Source: Schizophyllum amplum (lineage: Eukaryota > Basidiomycota > Agaricomycetes > Agaricales > Schizophyllaceae). From it: a stretch of 64,000 nt of DNA. Positions within the stretch are counted from its first letter, which is position 1. Each line of letters begins with the position of its first letter. The position numbers and the translations under genes are program-made. The notes under the pieces were generated by a model. It did no database searches. It saw nothing but the letters and a program-made list of their open reading frames with translations, and was not told the origin of the DNA. Where the stretch lies: contig VDMD01000011.1 in NCBI GenBank assembly GCA_007026445.1, positions 496,001 to 560,000 on the forward strand. Reading direction: 5' to 3'. Positions 1-11,389 of the stretch are shown here, in pieces.

Positions 1-137
1 GTAGTCTCCCCACAGCACGTGCGACTGTGGACCTTGGACCGCCATCAATAATCATGTACATACATGAGTCCATGATGATACATCCACATATGATATAGAC
101 CGTTGCGGCTTACTTACTGTGCATCGAGGTGCAGTCG

Positions 138-580
138 GATATTTGGTCCAAAGTTTGGATATGTGGTCCAAAGTTTGGATATTTGGTCCACAGTTTGGAT
201 ATGTGGTCCAAAGTTTGGATATTCGGTCCAAAGTTTGGATATGTGGTCCACAGTTTGGATATTTGGTCCAAAGTTTGCTCTTGGCGGTCCTGCTCAATTT
301 GACCATGGCGGTCCTGCTCAATTTGACCATGGCGGTCCTGCTCAGTTTGACCATGGTGGTCCTGCTCAATTTGACCATGGCGTGCTCAATTTTGAGTCGG
401 TGGGATTGCACACCGCTGGCAGGAAAGCGAATTACAACGCTGGAAAGACAGCGAGTTACAACGCTGGCAAGACAGCGAATTACAACGCTGGCAAGACAGC
501 GAATTACAACGCTGGAAAGAAAGCGAATTACAACGCTGGCAAGAAAGCGAATTACAACGCTGGCAGGAAAGCGTGCGCCA
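138..580. repeat. three adjacent minisatellites
   Basis: Three different tandem arrays lie side by side. About seven copies of a 20-bp unit (GGATATGTGGTCCAAAGTTT-like) run from about 138 to 278, alternating TTTGG/TGTGG and AAAG/ACAG variants. About four copies of a 24-bp unit (ATGGCGGTCCTGCTCAATTT plus 4 bases) run to about 382. About six copies of a 24-bp unit (AATTACAACGCTGGCAAGAC plus 4 bases) run from about 428 to 575. Open frames through the region exist only because the periods lack stops, so no gene is called. Confidence 0.85.
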
Positions 581-636
581 TGCAGAGTTTTAATACAGGA
601 GAGGCGAGTAGTTAAATAAGGAGGTAGAAGGGGGGC

Positions 637-1600
637 GTGCGGAGTCTGTCCGTTCTGGAAGGACTAAGGAGTCCGTTCTGGATGGTTGGACGCGCAGAGT
701 CCGTTCTGGATGGATGGATGCGCAGAGTTGGTGTCGTTGCTGGACATGCGAAGCTCGTTAGTCCTGGACGCGCAGAGTTCGTTTCTGGATGGACGCGCAG
801 AGTCCGTTTCTGGATGGACGCGCAGAGTTCGTTTCTGAATGGACGCGCAGAGTTCGTTTCTGGATGGACGCGCAGAGTCCGTACTGGATGGATGGATGCG
901 CAGAGTTCGTTCTGGATGGACGCGCGAAGGCCGTACTGGATGGACGCGCAGGGTCCGTTTGTCCTTGATGGACGCGCGAAGGCCGTACTGGATGGACGCG
1001 CAGGGTCCGTTTGTCCTTGATGGACGCGCGACGTCGGTGTCCTTGAGGGACACGCAGAGTTGATGGACGCGCGACGTCGGCGTTCTTGATGGCCAGACAG
1101 AGTCGGTGTCCCTGATGGACGGACAGAGCCCGTTCGCCCTGGGAGGACAGACATAGTCGGCGTCCTTGATGGCCAGACAGAGTCGGTGTCCTTGATGGAC
1201 ACACAGAGGCCGTTTGTCCTTGATGGACGGACAGAGTCGGTGTTCTTGAGGGACACACAGAGGCCGTTTGTCCTTGATGGACGGACAGAGCCCGTTCGCC
1301 CTGGGAGGACAGACAGAGTCGGCGTCCTTGATGGCCAGACAGAGGCCGTCATCCTTGAGGGACACACAGAGGCCGTTTGTCCTTGAGGGACACGCACAGT
1401 CGTCGCATTTGATGGACACACAGAGTTGATGGACGCGCAGAGTCGGCGTCCTTGAGGGACACGCAGAGTCGGCGTTCTTGATGGACACGCAGAGTCGGTG
1501 TTCTTGAGGGACGCGCAGAGTCCGCTCGCCCTGGGAGGACAGACATAGTCGGCGTTCTTGATGGACGCGCGACGTCGTCGTCCTTTAGGGGCTGGCCTTG
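637..1600. repeat. degenerate minisatellite, GGACGCGCAGAGTCCGTTCTGGAT-type
   Basis: About 950 bp of imperfect repeats of roughly 24-30 bp are built on GATGGACGCGCAGAGT and CGTCCTTGAGGGACACGCAG variants. Higher-order blocks recur, for example the GGCCGTTTGTCCTTGATGGA block near 1209 and 1262. Several long open frames occur in both directions, which is expected of a stop-free repeat. No coding call is made. Confidence 0.8.
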
Positions 1601-1639
1601 CATACAGCCCATCGTCTTGCATAGAGTCTGTCGTCTTGC

Positions 1640-2500
1640 ATAAGAAGGGGGGGGGTTCACCCGTCCGAGTTGCGGGGGGAGGGAAACTTGGGGCGGGAGA
1701 GAGGGGGAGGCGGAGGAGGAAGCGGAGGAGGAGGCGGAGGAGGAGGCGGAGGGGGAGGGGGAGGAGAAGGGGTGGAGGGCAAGGCGGAGGAGGAGAGGGA
1801 AGGGGGAGGGGAGGTGGAGGTGGAGGGAGGAGAGGGGAAGGGAGAGGCGGAGACGCAGGGAGAGAGAGGAAAAGGGCGAAGGGGGAGGGGGAGGGAAGGG
1901 GGAGGGGGAGGCGGAGGGGGAGGCGGAGGGCAAGGCGGAGGGCAAGGCGGAGGGGAAGGGGGAGGGGGAGGGAAGGGGGAGGGGGAGGCGGAGGGGGAGG
2001 CGGAGGGGGAGGCGGAGGGCAAGGCGGAGGGGGAGGGAAGGGGGAGGCGGAGGCGGAGGGCAAGGCGGAGGGGAAGGCGGAGGGGAGGTGAAGAGGAAGG
2101 GGGGAGGGAGAGGAGGGGGGAGAAGGGGGAGTGATGAGAGGGAAGGGGGGAGGGAGAGGAGGGGAGGCGGAGGCGGAAGGAAGGGGGAGGGGAAGGGCAA
2201 GTGGGACGGAGGGAGGGGAAGGCGGAGGGGAAGGCGGAGGGGAAGGGCAAGTGGGACGGAGGGAGGGGAAGGCGGAGGGGAAGGCGGAGGGGAAGGGCAA
2301 GTGGGACGGAGGGAGGGGAAGGCGGAGGGGAAGGCGGAGGGGAAGGGGGAGAGGAGGTGGAAGGGAAGGGGGAGGGGAGGTGGAAGGGAAGGGAGGAGAA
2401 GGGGTGGAGGGCAAGGCGGAGGAGGAGAGGGAAGGGGGAGGGGAGGTGGAGGTGGAGGGAGGAGAGGGGGAATGATGAGAGGGAAGGGGAGAGGAGGCGG
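1640..2500. repeat. polypurine/polypyrimidine tract
   Basis: Roughly 850 bp of the + strand is almost only G and A (GGGGGAGGCGGAGG-type units with occasional C). Longer blocks recur, such as the near-identical 57-bp-spaced units between about 2180 and 2350. Such tracts can adopt triplex or quadruplex structures. It ends about 330 bp before the start codon of the Sel1-repeat gene. The apparent Gly/Arg or Ser/Pro proteins read from it are translation artefacts. Confidence 0.9.
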
Positions 2501-2825
2501 CGATGCATGAATATGAGGGTGACGTTTAGCGAAGCGGCGGGTAAGACGTAATGAATGGCAAAGGTGCATTGAATAACATGGTTGAGCGGCGTGTGAAGTG
2601 TTCGCGGGGACGTTACAGTGCATAGTGTATGGGTCAGAAAGTGTTTAGGCTGCGTTTGGGGTGGAGGGCTGAGAGGGATGGGAGAGGAGGGAAGGAGGGA
2701 GGGAGGGAGGGAGCCTGGGCCGAACACAATGTGCAAGTAATGAGGAAGGCGTGCAGCGCGCGGTGATGCATTTACGAGTGATCGAGGCGGGTGTCGCGGA
2801 CCGAAGTCAGTTGGCTTGTGCAGCG

Positions 2826-5800
2826 ATGGGGTACCGACTGCCGACGAGTTCGCCGCTAGAGTCGCTGGTGCGCAAGACATCGCAGCGACGGACGAATGCG
2901 CCAGCCGAGCCAGCGCGCCCACCGCGTCCGCCCGGGTCGCCGCTGATTCGGTCGCGGTTCGAGCACTCGCGCGGAGACAGCACATACACGACCACCAGCA
3001 CCTCGTACGCAGGCTCCTCCTACTCGATTTATCCCGCAGACGCTTCACTCGAGCACTACCCGCCGTTCAACAACGACTCGTACATCGAGATGGACGACGA
3101 CGACGTCGGCGTCGCCGCTGGATACGCCTACGACCCGCATGCCTCCCAGCCCAGCTACGACTCGGCCCTCCGCGACTCTTGGCCCGATGCAAAGCGCATG
3201 ACTGCAGACTCCAAGGCCAGCCGCCGCAACGCACAGAGCGTCTACTCCAACGTCGACAGCGTCTACTCACAAGACGACCTCCCCACCGTCGTCGTCTCCT
3301 CCCCCGCACCCGCTGCCCCGCCGCCCGGTCGCCAGCCCATCGTCGCACAGCCCATCCGCAACTACAGCCGCCCCATGCCCACCGCGCCGTTGCCACCGCC
3401 GCCAGAGCCGTCGCACTCACGCTCCACGTCGCCATCCAACCCGCCCTCCCACTCGCCAGCACCATCTCCGTCCCCCTCCCCCCGCCCCGCCCTCGTCGCC
3501 TCCGCCTCCTCCCGCGCCGTCGTCGTCACCCAGCACGCACCCCTCCCCGCCGCAGCCCGCCCCGTCCGCCCCTACGTTTCCACCGAGGGTCTCGAGGAGC
3601 AGAAACGCGCCGTCATCGAGCGCAATCGCATGAGGAGTCCCAACGCAGGTCAAGGATCGCCCTACGGCTCCCATCGCAGCCCGTCTACCTATGCGTCCTC
3701 GCCTTCCGTGCGCAACGTCAGTGGAGGGTCCACGAACAGCATGGCCTCGCAATCCATGGCCTCCCTCCATCCTTCGGCGCACAGCGGCGCGTACCCCTCC
3801 TCGCCAAAACCAAACCCCTACATGACGCACTCGCCGAGTCCGAGCGGGGACTTGTTGCGGGGCATGTCATCGGGGAATTGTAAGTCTACCTGACGGTCTT
3901 TCTTGTGTGCACTTCTCGCCTTCTCTTCCCTCCCACCTCTCGCCCGACCTTCCTCGCATGACCTCCCATGCCTTGTCCTCTCGGCCCCTCTCACCTCTCC
4001 CTCTTGAGTCTTGCACCCTCGCACAACGCCGCTTCCCTCGCACCTCCCTCCCCCCCATCTCTCCCCCCTCCCACCTCCACCTCACCGCCGCCCCCTTCGC
4101 TCGCCTCTCCCACCTCTCCCCCCCACCTCTCCCACCTTCCGCCCTACAGCCCCCCTTCGTTCTCCCCCCCTTTGCTTACCCCTTCCTCCCCTCTACACCA
4201 CCCTTTTTCCCACCTCTCGTCCCATCTCCCCCCTCCCATCTCCCCCCCTTTGCTTACCCCTGCCTCCTCTCGTCCCCCCTGCTGCCTGCCCCTCGCACCC
4301 TCCTCCCACCCCTCGCACCCTCCTCCCACCCCTCACCCCTTCCTCCCCTCCTACACCTCGCCCCTTCCTCCCCTCCTACACCTCGTCTCGGTCGCTTCCT
4401 CCCTCCTTCCCTCGCACCCTCCCTCCCTCCCTCACTCTCCACTTCCCTCCCTCCCTCCCTCACTCTCCACTTCCCTCCCTCCCTCCCTCACTCTCCACTT
4501 CCCTCCCTCCCTCCCTACGTGCCTTGCCCCTCCGATCCTTTCTACCTTACATGCCCTCTTCCCCTTTGCCTCTTTGCTTGCTCTCCCACCCCTACCTCGA
4601 ACCTTGGCTAACCTACATTTGCAGCCCGCGCCCCGTCGCCTTACAGCACTTCACAACGTGCGCCTTCACCTTACAGCACTTCACAACGGGCACCCTCGCC
4701 CTACGATCTAAATGACCGTGCACCCTCGCCTTACGACGATGCGCAACGAGCCGCGTCGCCGTATGGCGGTGCGCAACGTGCTGCGTCGCCGTACGCCAGC
4801 GCACCCGAGTACCCGCCTTCCACGACGGGCGGTCAATCGGCGAGTTATCATCCAGATCCACAGAGTTATCATCCAGATCCACAGCCGGACGCTGCGCAGT
4901 ATGCGACTGGCGACGGAGCGCAGTATGCGACTGGCGACGGAGCGCAGTATGCGACTGGCGACGCAGCGCAGTATGCGACTGGCGACGCTGCGCAGTATGC
5001 GACTGGCGACGCTGCGCAGTATGCGACTGGCGACGCAGCGCAGTATGCGACTGGCGACGCAGCGCAGTATGCGTCATACTCGAATACGGACGACGCGTAC
5101 GATGCGGAGTCCCTCCCCTCGCCGTACGATAGTTCGGCGTCTCCGTACCATAGTCCGGCGTCCGCTGACTTTGAGCCCGTGTCGCCGGGTGGGGGGCAGT
5201 ATGCGAGTTATGGAGGGCCGACTGTGACTGGACACGGGAGGGGGCCGTCGTCGGGGTCACCGCAGTATGCGGATGGCCTCTCGCCGCGATCCGTGGACGG
5301 CCTCTCGCCGCGGTCTGCGGATAACCTCTCACCGCAGAGTGCGGACGGGCTCTCACCGCGATCCGTGGACGGGCTCTCGCCACGATCCGTGGACGGCCTC
5401 TCACCGCAGAGTGCGGATGGGTTGTCGCACAGGAGTGCGGATGGCCTCTCACCGCAGTATGCGTCGTATCCGCAGGGCCAGGGACATGCACGGGGCCAGG
5501 GGCATGAAAGGAGTGGGTCGGGGGGGTCGTTTTCGCCGCGCGAGGTGCGGGATGGAGCGCGCGAGGTTAGGGATAGCGGGTATGCGGCGCCGGGGTCGTC
5601 GTCGACACTCGCACCTCCCTCGGCCGCGTCGCAAGCCAATGGGAGCAGGAAGGGCCCCCCGCCCGCGTTGTTGAGCGCGCAGGGGTCGGGGAATGTACGT
5701 GGTTTCTTTCTGCCTGGTTATCTTTCATCCCATACTCTTCTTCGCTCTTGCCCCTCCCAATCTCCACCTCCCTTTCCTTCGCCCTCCCTCCCCTCCCGTT

Positions 5801-8800
5801 CCCTCTTTTCCCAATGATTCACTGACCGCCCTCCCTCCACAGACATCGCATGTCGCGCTCCCCTCCGGCCCACCCTCCCGACCGCTCACGCCCGCGTCGA
5901 GCGTGTATAGTGATTATAGTTATTATCCGTATGATGGGAGTTATACGCCGAATGATGGGCGGGCGAGCGAGCCGGGGACGCCGATGGGGGGTGGTGCACC
6001 GGTTGAAGGGGTGAGTGCCTTTTTAATATGCCGTGAGCTGTGGATGAGCCGTTTGACCTCCGCCCTCCCTAACCTCCTGCCCGCCCCACACGCACGCATG
6101 CTAACCTCCCTCCCTCTTTCTCTCGTCGCTCTCTACCAATCACGCTCTAACCTCCCCCCCCTCCCTCTTTCCTCTCACACACACACACGCACGCACGCAC
6201 GCACGCTGACCTCCCTCGCACGCTAACCTCCTCCACGCTCTAACCTCCTCCCACACCTCCACCCTCACACGCACGCACGCTAACCTGCCCCCTCCCCCCT
6301 CCCTCGCCTCCTCCCCCACTCCTCACACGCACACACGCAAACGCACGCGCGCTAACCTCGCCAGCAGCGCGGCCACAGAGCGAGCGACTCGCAGGCGACG
6401 GTGAACGGTAATCGACACACGCCTAGCGATACTAGTCGGCACAAGCCGTCAGAGAGTCAGGCGACTGTGAAGGGTGCGTGTGTGGTTTGGTTTTTGGTGG
6501 TTTTTGCGTCGTTGGCTTTCTACGCGTCTCTCATCGCATACCCGCCTCTCTCATCGTCTTTCGCCCCTTCGCTGATCGCATATCCGCCTCTCTCATCGCC
6601 CTTCGTTGCCTTTCCTTCACTTGTTGCCTGTCTTCCCTTCACTCGTTTGTTGCCTACCCTCCCTCTTTTGTTACCCGTCTTCCCTGGGTCATCGTTGCTT
6701 CCCCTCATTCTTCGTCTTCATCCCCTTCATCCCCTTGGCTCTTCGTTACATTACCCGCCTCGTTCATCGTTTTCCTCGTCGCACATCGTTTTCCTCGTCG
6801 CTCATCGTTTTCCTCGTCGCTCATCGTTTTCCTCGTCACCCTCACCCTCCCTCGTCACCACAAAACAAAACTCACACACAACACAAAACTCACGCACGAA
6901 CCCAACACCAACAGGTCAAAACGGACTGCTGTCGCCCGCACCGTCAGGGTTCTCGAGTGCGTCGTGTTCTCACTCCTTACTCACCCACCACCTTCCCCCT
7001 TCTCCCCCGTCCCTACCCTTCTCACCCACCTTCCCCTTCGCCTTCGCTTCTCGCCCACTTCCCCTTCCCCCCTACCTTCTCCCCAATTCACTCACTCACC
7101 CTCCTCACTTCCCCATCTACCCCTTTACTCCCTTCTCCCCACCATGCCTCACTCACTCACTCACTTCCCCTTCCCATTCACTCACTCACCCCCTTCTCCC
7201 CACCCAGACACCGGCCCACGCACGCCCCAGGACGGCTTCGGCCCCGGTCCACGCACCCCCCAAGACTTCCTCGCGGCGGGCATCGCGGCGCACGAGGCGA
7301 ACAAGCTGGAGGAGAGCGCGCGGTTGTTTGAGAGGAGTGCGGTGAGTATTTTCATTTTCAGCTTCATGCTCCTTTACTTTCTACTCCTCGTTTATCTTCT
7401 TACGCTCCTCCTTTATCTTCTTACGGTCCTCCTTTATCTTCTTACGGTCCTCATTCATCTTCTTACGGTCCTCATTCATCTTCTTACGCTCCTCCTTTAT
7501 CTTCTTACGGTCCTCCTTTATCTTCTTACGCTCCTCCTTTATCTTCTTACGGTCCTCGTTTAATTTTCTGCGTCACGCTCTACTCCTCGTGCAACCTCAC
7601 TTTCCTCCTTCCCCCTCCCCTCTCCCTCTCCCTTCCCCCTTCCCCCTTCCCCCTTCCCCCTTCCCCCTTCCCTCACCTTTACCTAACCCACCCCACCCGT
7701 CCCCTAACCTCCTTCCCCCGACCTAACCTCCTCCCTCACCCAACCCAACCTAACCTCCCCTAACCTCCCTTCCCCCTTCCCCCTCCCAACCTAACCAACC
7801 CAACCTAACCCTCCCTCTCTGTACCACTATAACTGACCTAACCCATAACTATAACTAACCTAACCTTCCCCATAACTATTACTAACCTAACCTAACCTAC
7901 CTAACACAGACCACCGCCGGCGGCTGCGGCGTCGGCATGCTCATGTACGGGCTCGCCCTGCGGCACGGGTGGGGCGTGCGGAAGGATGAGAGGGGCGGGT
8001 TTCGGTGAGTGGTGCGGGGTTTTTTGGAGGGGGGGGGCGGGTTTTTTTGTTGAGTGGGGCGGGTTTTTTTGTTGAGTGGTGCGGGTTTTTGTGTTGAGTG
8101 GGGCGGTTTTTTTTGTTGGGGGGGGAGGGTCCCGACTCGTTGAGCGGCATACGCCCTCCCCCCCACGCTTTCCACCTGCTCGCTAAACCTAGCTTCCACC
8201 CTCCCCACTCCCTTCCCCTCTGCCCCCCCCATCCCTCCTCCCTCCCCTCCCTCCCCCTTCCCACCCTCTGCCCCTCTCCACCCCCTCTCTTTACGCCTTC
8301 CCCCTCCCCCTCCTTGACACTTCGCTAAAACTGATCCCCGCATTCTTCCACAGCTGGCTCCGCCGCGCGGCCGAGATGGCGGTGCGCGATCTGGAGGGCG
8401 AGTTGGGGGGTGAGGGAGGTGAGTTTTTTTGGGTTTTTTGGGTGGTGGTTTGGGTTTTGTGGTTTGGGGAGGAGGGTGGCGATTGGGAGGAGGGTGGGGG
8501 TTGGGGTTTTGGGATTTATCTGTTGGGAGAGGATGTTTGTTTTTGTTCTTCTGGTTGAGTGAGAGTGAGAGGGGGGTTTTCTTTGGGCGAGGGGGGGAGG
8601 GGGGCGAGTGAGGGGAGGGCGCCCTCGGACTCGAAAAACGCGCACTCCATTTTCGTTCGTCCTTGCGTTCTCGCCTCTATCTTTTGTTTCGTTTCGTTTG
8701 TTTGTTAGGTTTTGTTCCTTCGTACGCCTCAGTTCTCTTTATCCCTCACCCCGCAGCTATTCTTACGCACTGCCTTTTCCTTCCTCACCTCCCCTCGTCC

Positions 8801-10617
8801 ACCTCCTATTCCTCGTCCACTTACCCACAACACCCGTCCGACCTCCCTACCACCCATACGACTAACCCGCCCCAGTCGCCATGTTCCCCGAGGCCTCCCA
8901 CCTACAAGGCCCACCCCACCTACCTGGCTACTCGGAGAAGCCCAACGTAGTCGATACAAGCCCCCGCTCCCCCGATCAACATATACGTTCCCCCACTGCA
9001 TCGGCGTTGTCTCCAACTACTTCGCCACTATCTCCAACTACGTCGCCACTATCTCCAACTACGTCGACGCTGTCCCCCGATCAACATATACATTCCCCTG
9101 ATACGTCGACGCTGTCCCCCAAAGCGTCAACGCTGTCCCCCAAAGCGTCGACGCTGTCCCCCAAAGCGTCGACGCTATCTCCCACCACCTCCCCCTCCTC
9201 CTCCACGAAGAAGAAGCGCCTGCTCTTCCGCTCGCGCAGCCGCGGTGCGTTGCCCGGGTCAGACTGATTGGGTGTCTGGTGTTCGGGTGTGTTTGGTGTA
9301 TGGCTACGGTCATTGGACGGCTACGATTTTGTCATCAGTACCATGGCCACGGCTTTACACACCTTTTACGCTTTCGCTACGTTCCGTTTCGCACTGTTAT
9401 CTATCCATTGTTACTTACCTTTGCTTTTCCGCCGACCCCTTTTTCCTGCTCTGCCCTCTTTCATCCGTCTCTCGCTCCGTCGTTGCTGTTCTAGATTGCA
9501 TCGCTATTCTGTATTGCATCGCTCTGGTCCGACGCTGACCACCTCTCTCAATAGGACCCCCACCATCCTCGCCCTCCACCGCCGCGGCTACAGAAAAGGC
9601 TTCCGCGCACGCGGCCAAGGCGAGCATGGGCATGGACCGCGTCAACGATGGCGTGCAGGCGGAGTTGGTGTTGGCGATTTATGAGGTGAGTTTTGGGAGA
9701 GTGGGAGATTTTTTGGTTGTGGGGAGGGGGGAGTGGGTGTTTGGTGGGCAGTTGGTGTGGCGAGTGAAAAGTTGGTGTGGGGGCGACCTCGGCTCCTCCG
9801 AGTCCTCCCTTACCCGCCCGCCACCTTCCTCGACGTTAATGGCTCGTTCGCGTCCATTTCGTCAACATCAACTGCTCGTCTATATCCCCTTCGTCCGCGT
9901 TCCCTTCTTTACATCCCCTTCGTCCATGTCCATAACGACCGCACCCGTTCCCCTTTGTCCCCTTCGCCCGCATTCACATCCCCGCGCCTCCAACACCCCA
10001 CCCACTAACACCCCACCCACTAACACCCCACCACTAACTAACACCCCATCACTAACTAACACCCCCCACCACAGGTCGGCCAATGCTTCTTCCACGGCTG
10101 GGGCGTCCCCAAGGACCAAAAGATGGGCGTCTCCTACTACACCGTCGCCGCGCGCCTCGGGGACGCGGACGCGCAGTCCGACCTCGCGTTCTGTTTGGCG
10201 AATGGGAGGGGGTGTAAGAAGGATCGGAAGGCGGCGGCGAGGTGGTATCGGGCGGCGGTGAGTTTTTTGGGGGTTTTTTGGGAGGGCTTTTGTGTAGGGA
10301 GGTGGTACGTTATTGGGCAGGGGGGAAGGAGGGGGAGGGGGGGGAGGGGGGTAGGAGGGGAAGGAGGGGGAGGAGGGGAAGGAGGGGGGAGGCGGGGGGG
10401 AGGAAGAGTGTAGAGGTGGGGAGCAGGGACGTCGGAGAGGAGTGTGGTGTCGGGGAGGAGGGGGGCAGGAAAGCAAAAGATAGAGGTGCAGGAAAGCGAA
10501 GGAGGAGGGAGGAGGGGCAGCAAAGCGAAATACGAAATGCTGACGCAAATACTGCAGGTTGCCCAGGGCCAGAGCGATATCGGTCTCGCGTGGATATACA
10601 AGGAGAAGTTTCAATGA
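2826..10617 (+). CDS. Sel1-repeat protein with long low-complexity N-terminus (DSF2/SKT5-like)
   Basis: Exons 2826-3879, 4625-5694, 5843-6010, 6365-6473, 6915-6956, 7208-7341, 7910-8004, 8354-8418, 8876-9244, 9555-9685, 10075-10257 and 10558-10617 join in frame to 1159 residues. Residues 1-840 are Ser/Pro/Tyr-rich. Exon 2 holds seven AQYATGDx units and about eight DGLSPRSx units, and exon 9 holds TSTLSPKA units, each 24 bp. The C-terminal part (about 815-905 and 1080-1159) carries Sel1-type helical repeats, including HGWGVPKD and [12 protein letters not shown], and ends in WIYKEKFQ. In fungi such proteins include chitin-synthase regulators and DSF2, scaffolds at the cortex. The exact role here is inferred from family only. 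ATG 2826 (MGYRLP) was chosen over an in-frame ATG at 2751 because the intervening 25 residues look like leader sequence. Introns are strikingly pyrimidine-rich and up to 745 nt, long for this genome. Confidence 0.85.
7385..7562. repeat. intronic 20-21 bp minisatellite
   Basis: About nine copies of a CTCCTTTATCTTCTTACGGT-type unit fill most of the intron between the exons ending at 7341 and starting at 7910. Neighbouring introns hold other short arrays: a 28-bp CCCTCCCTCACTCTCCACTT array at about 4418-4520, a GTTTTCCTCGTCGCTCATC array at about 6765-6838, and GGGCGGGTTTTTTTGTTGAG units at about 8030-8125. Confidence 0.8.
7670..7906. repeat. telomere-like CCTAACC degenerate repeat inside an intron
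   Basis: The intron before the exon at 7910 contains some twenty irregular CCTAACC/ACCTAACCC motifs. They resemble the C-strand of the fungal TTAGGG telomere but are not a perfect hexamer array. They also resemble a branch-point consensus (CTAAC) repeated many times. It lies well inside a gene, so it is not a chromosome end. Confidence 0.7.
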
Positions 10618-11389
10618 ATGGAGCGCGCTGCTTGTTACCGGCTGGTTTATGATTCCGTTCGCACTCGCCTCGTTCCCAACGCACCTGCAGATTTCTGTTC
10701 ACTTAACATTATTATCCTGAGCCTCCTCCACTCAGGTTCCCGAGCCTCCTGCACTCAAAGTACCGTACGTATATATACCTACTGATCTTACTCACCCACG
10801 ACGTTCGTTGATCCTTTTCGTTAAATTCGTTTCTCGTTTCTCTTTTTGAGCCTCGTCTCTTTCGTTCTTCTTTGGTCTTTGACTCTGTTCTTCTTTTTCC
10901 TGTCTCGAGCCGCCCCGTTGTTCATGTAACCATTTCGCTCGTTTACCTACCGTCTCACTGCTTGCTTGCTCGCTATTCGTAGATAATCGGCTCGGAATAT
11001 TCATCTGGAACCCGGAACGTTCGCCCACAGCAAAACTTTCCTCCTGAGTTTTCAGCTCGTCTCACTGCGCACTATGTGTATGAGTACAGGAGGACCTCTA
11101 CGAAACGAGTTCTACCACGATGTCTAGTAACGACATGGAGAGATGCCTTCCTCACCAAATTCCGCAGCGGGCGCGCGAGCTCCGCTGATACACCGTGGTT
11201 GGCGTCGATATGTCGAGCGATGCCCTATATCAACAGTGTGCACGTGTGGGCACCTTTTCACTACACTTGATCATCGCCATGCATCGTTGAACTGTGCTCT
11301 GTACCTGGCCGTCAATATGTAAGGTAGCGGAGAGCGTTAATCAGACCACACCATGTTCAATCGTCCTCCTTGTTGAATGACTGCAGATC
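10618..11389. other. intergenic, convergent 3' ends
   Basis: The 770 bp between the stop of the Sel1-repeat gene and the stop of the minus-strand F-box gene show no supported coding region, RNA gene or repeat. Short open frames here lack splice-site support and protein-like composition. Confidence 0.6.

Noticed and set aside
138..580. CRISPR-like look of short regular repeats
   Set aside because: Units are head-to-tail with no unique spacers, in a eukaryotic nuclear context.
612..2623. Long open frames in several phases (up to 600 codons) rich in Pro/Ser, Gly/Arg or short-period repeats
   Set aside because: They follow the repeat period and purine bias, exist in many frames on both strands, and lack splice sites or any domain.
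3067..3830. Antisense and alternate-frame frames over exon 1 of the Sel1-repeat gene
   Set aside because: Shadows of a GC-rich coding exon; the chosen frame is the only one that splices through all twelve exons.
7670..7906. Chromosome end
   Set aside because: Coding exons of one continuous gene flank it on both sides.
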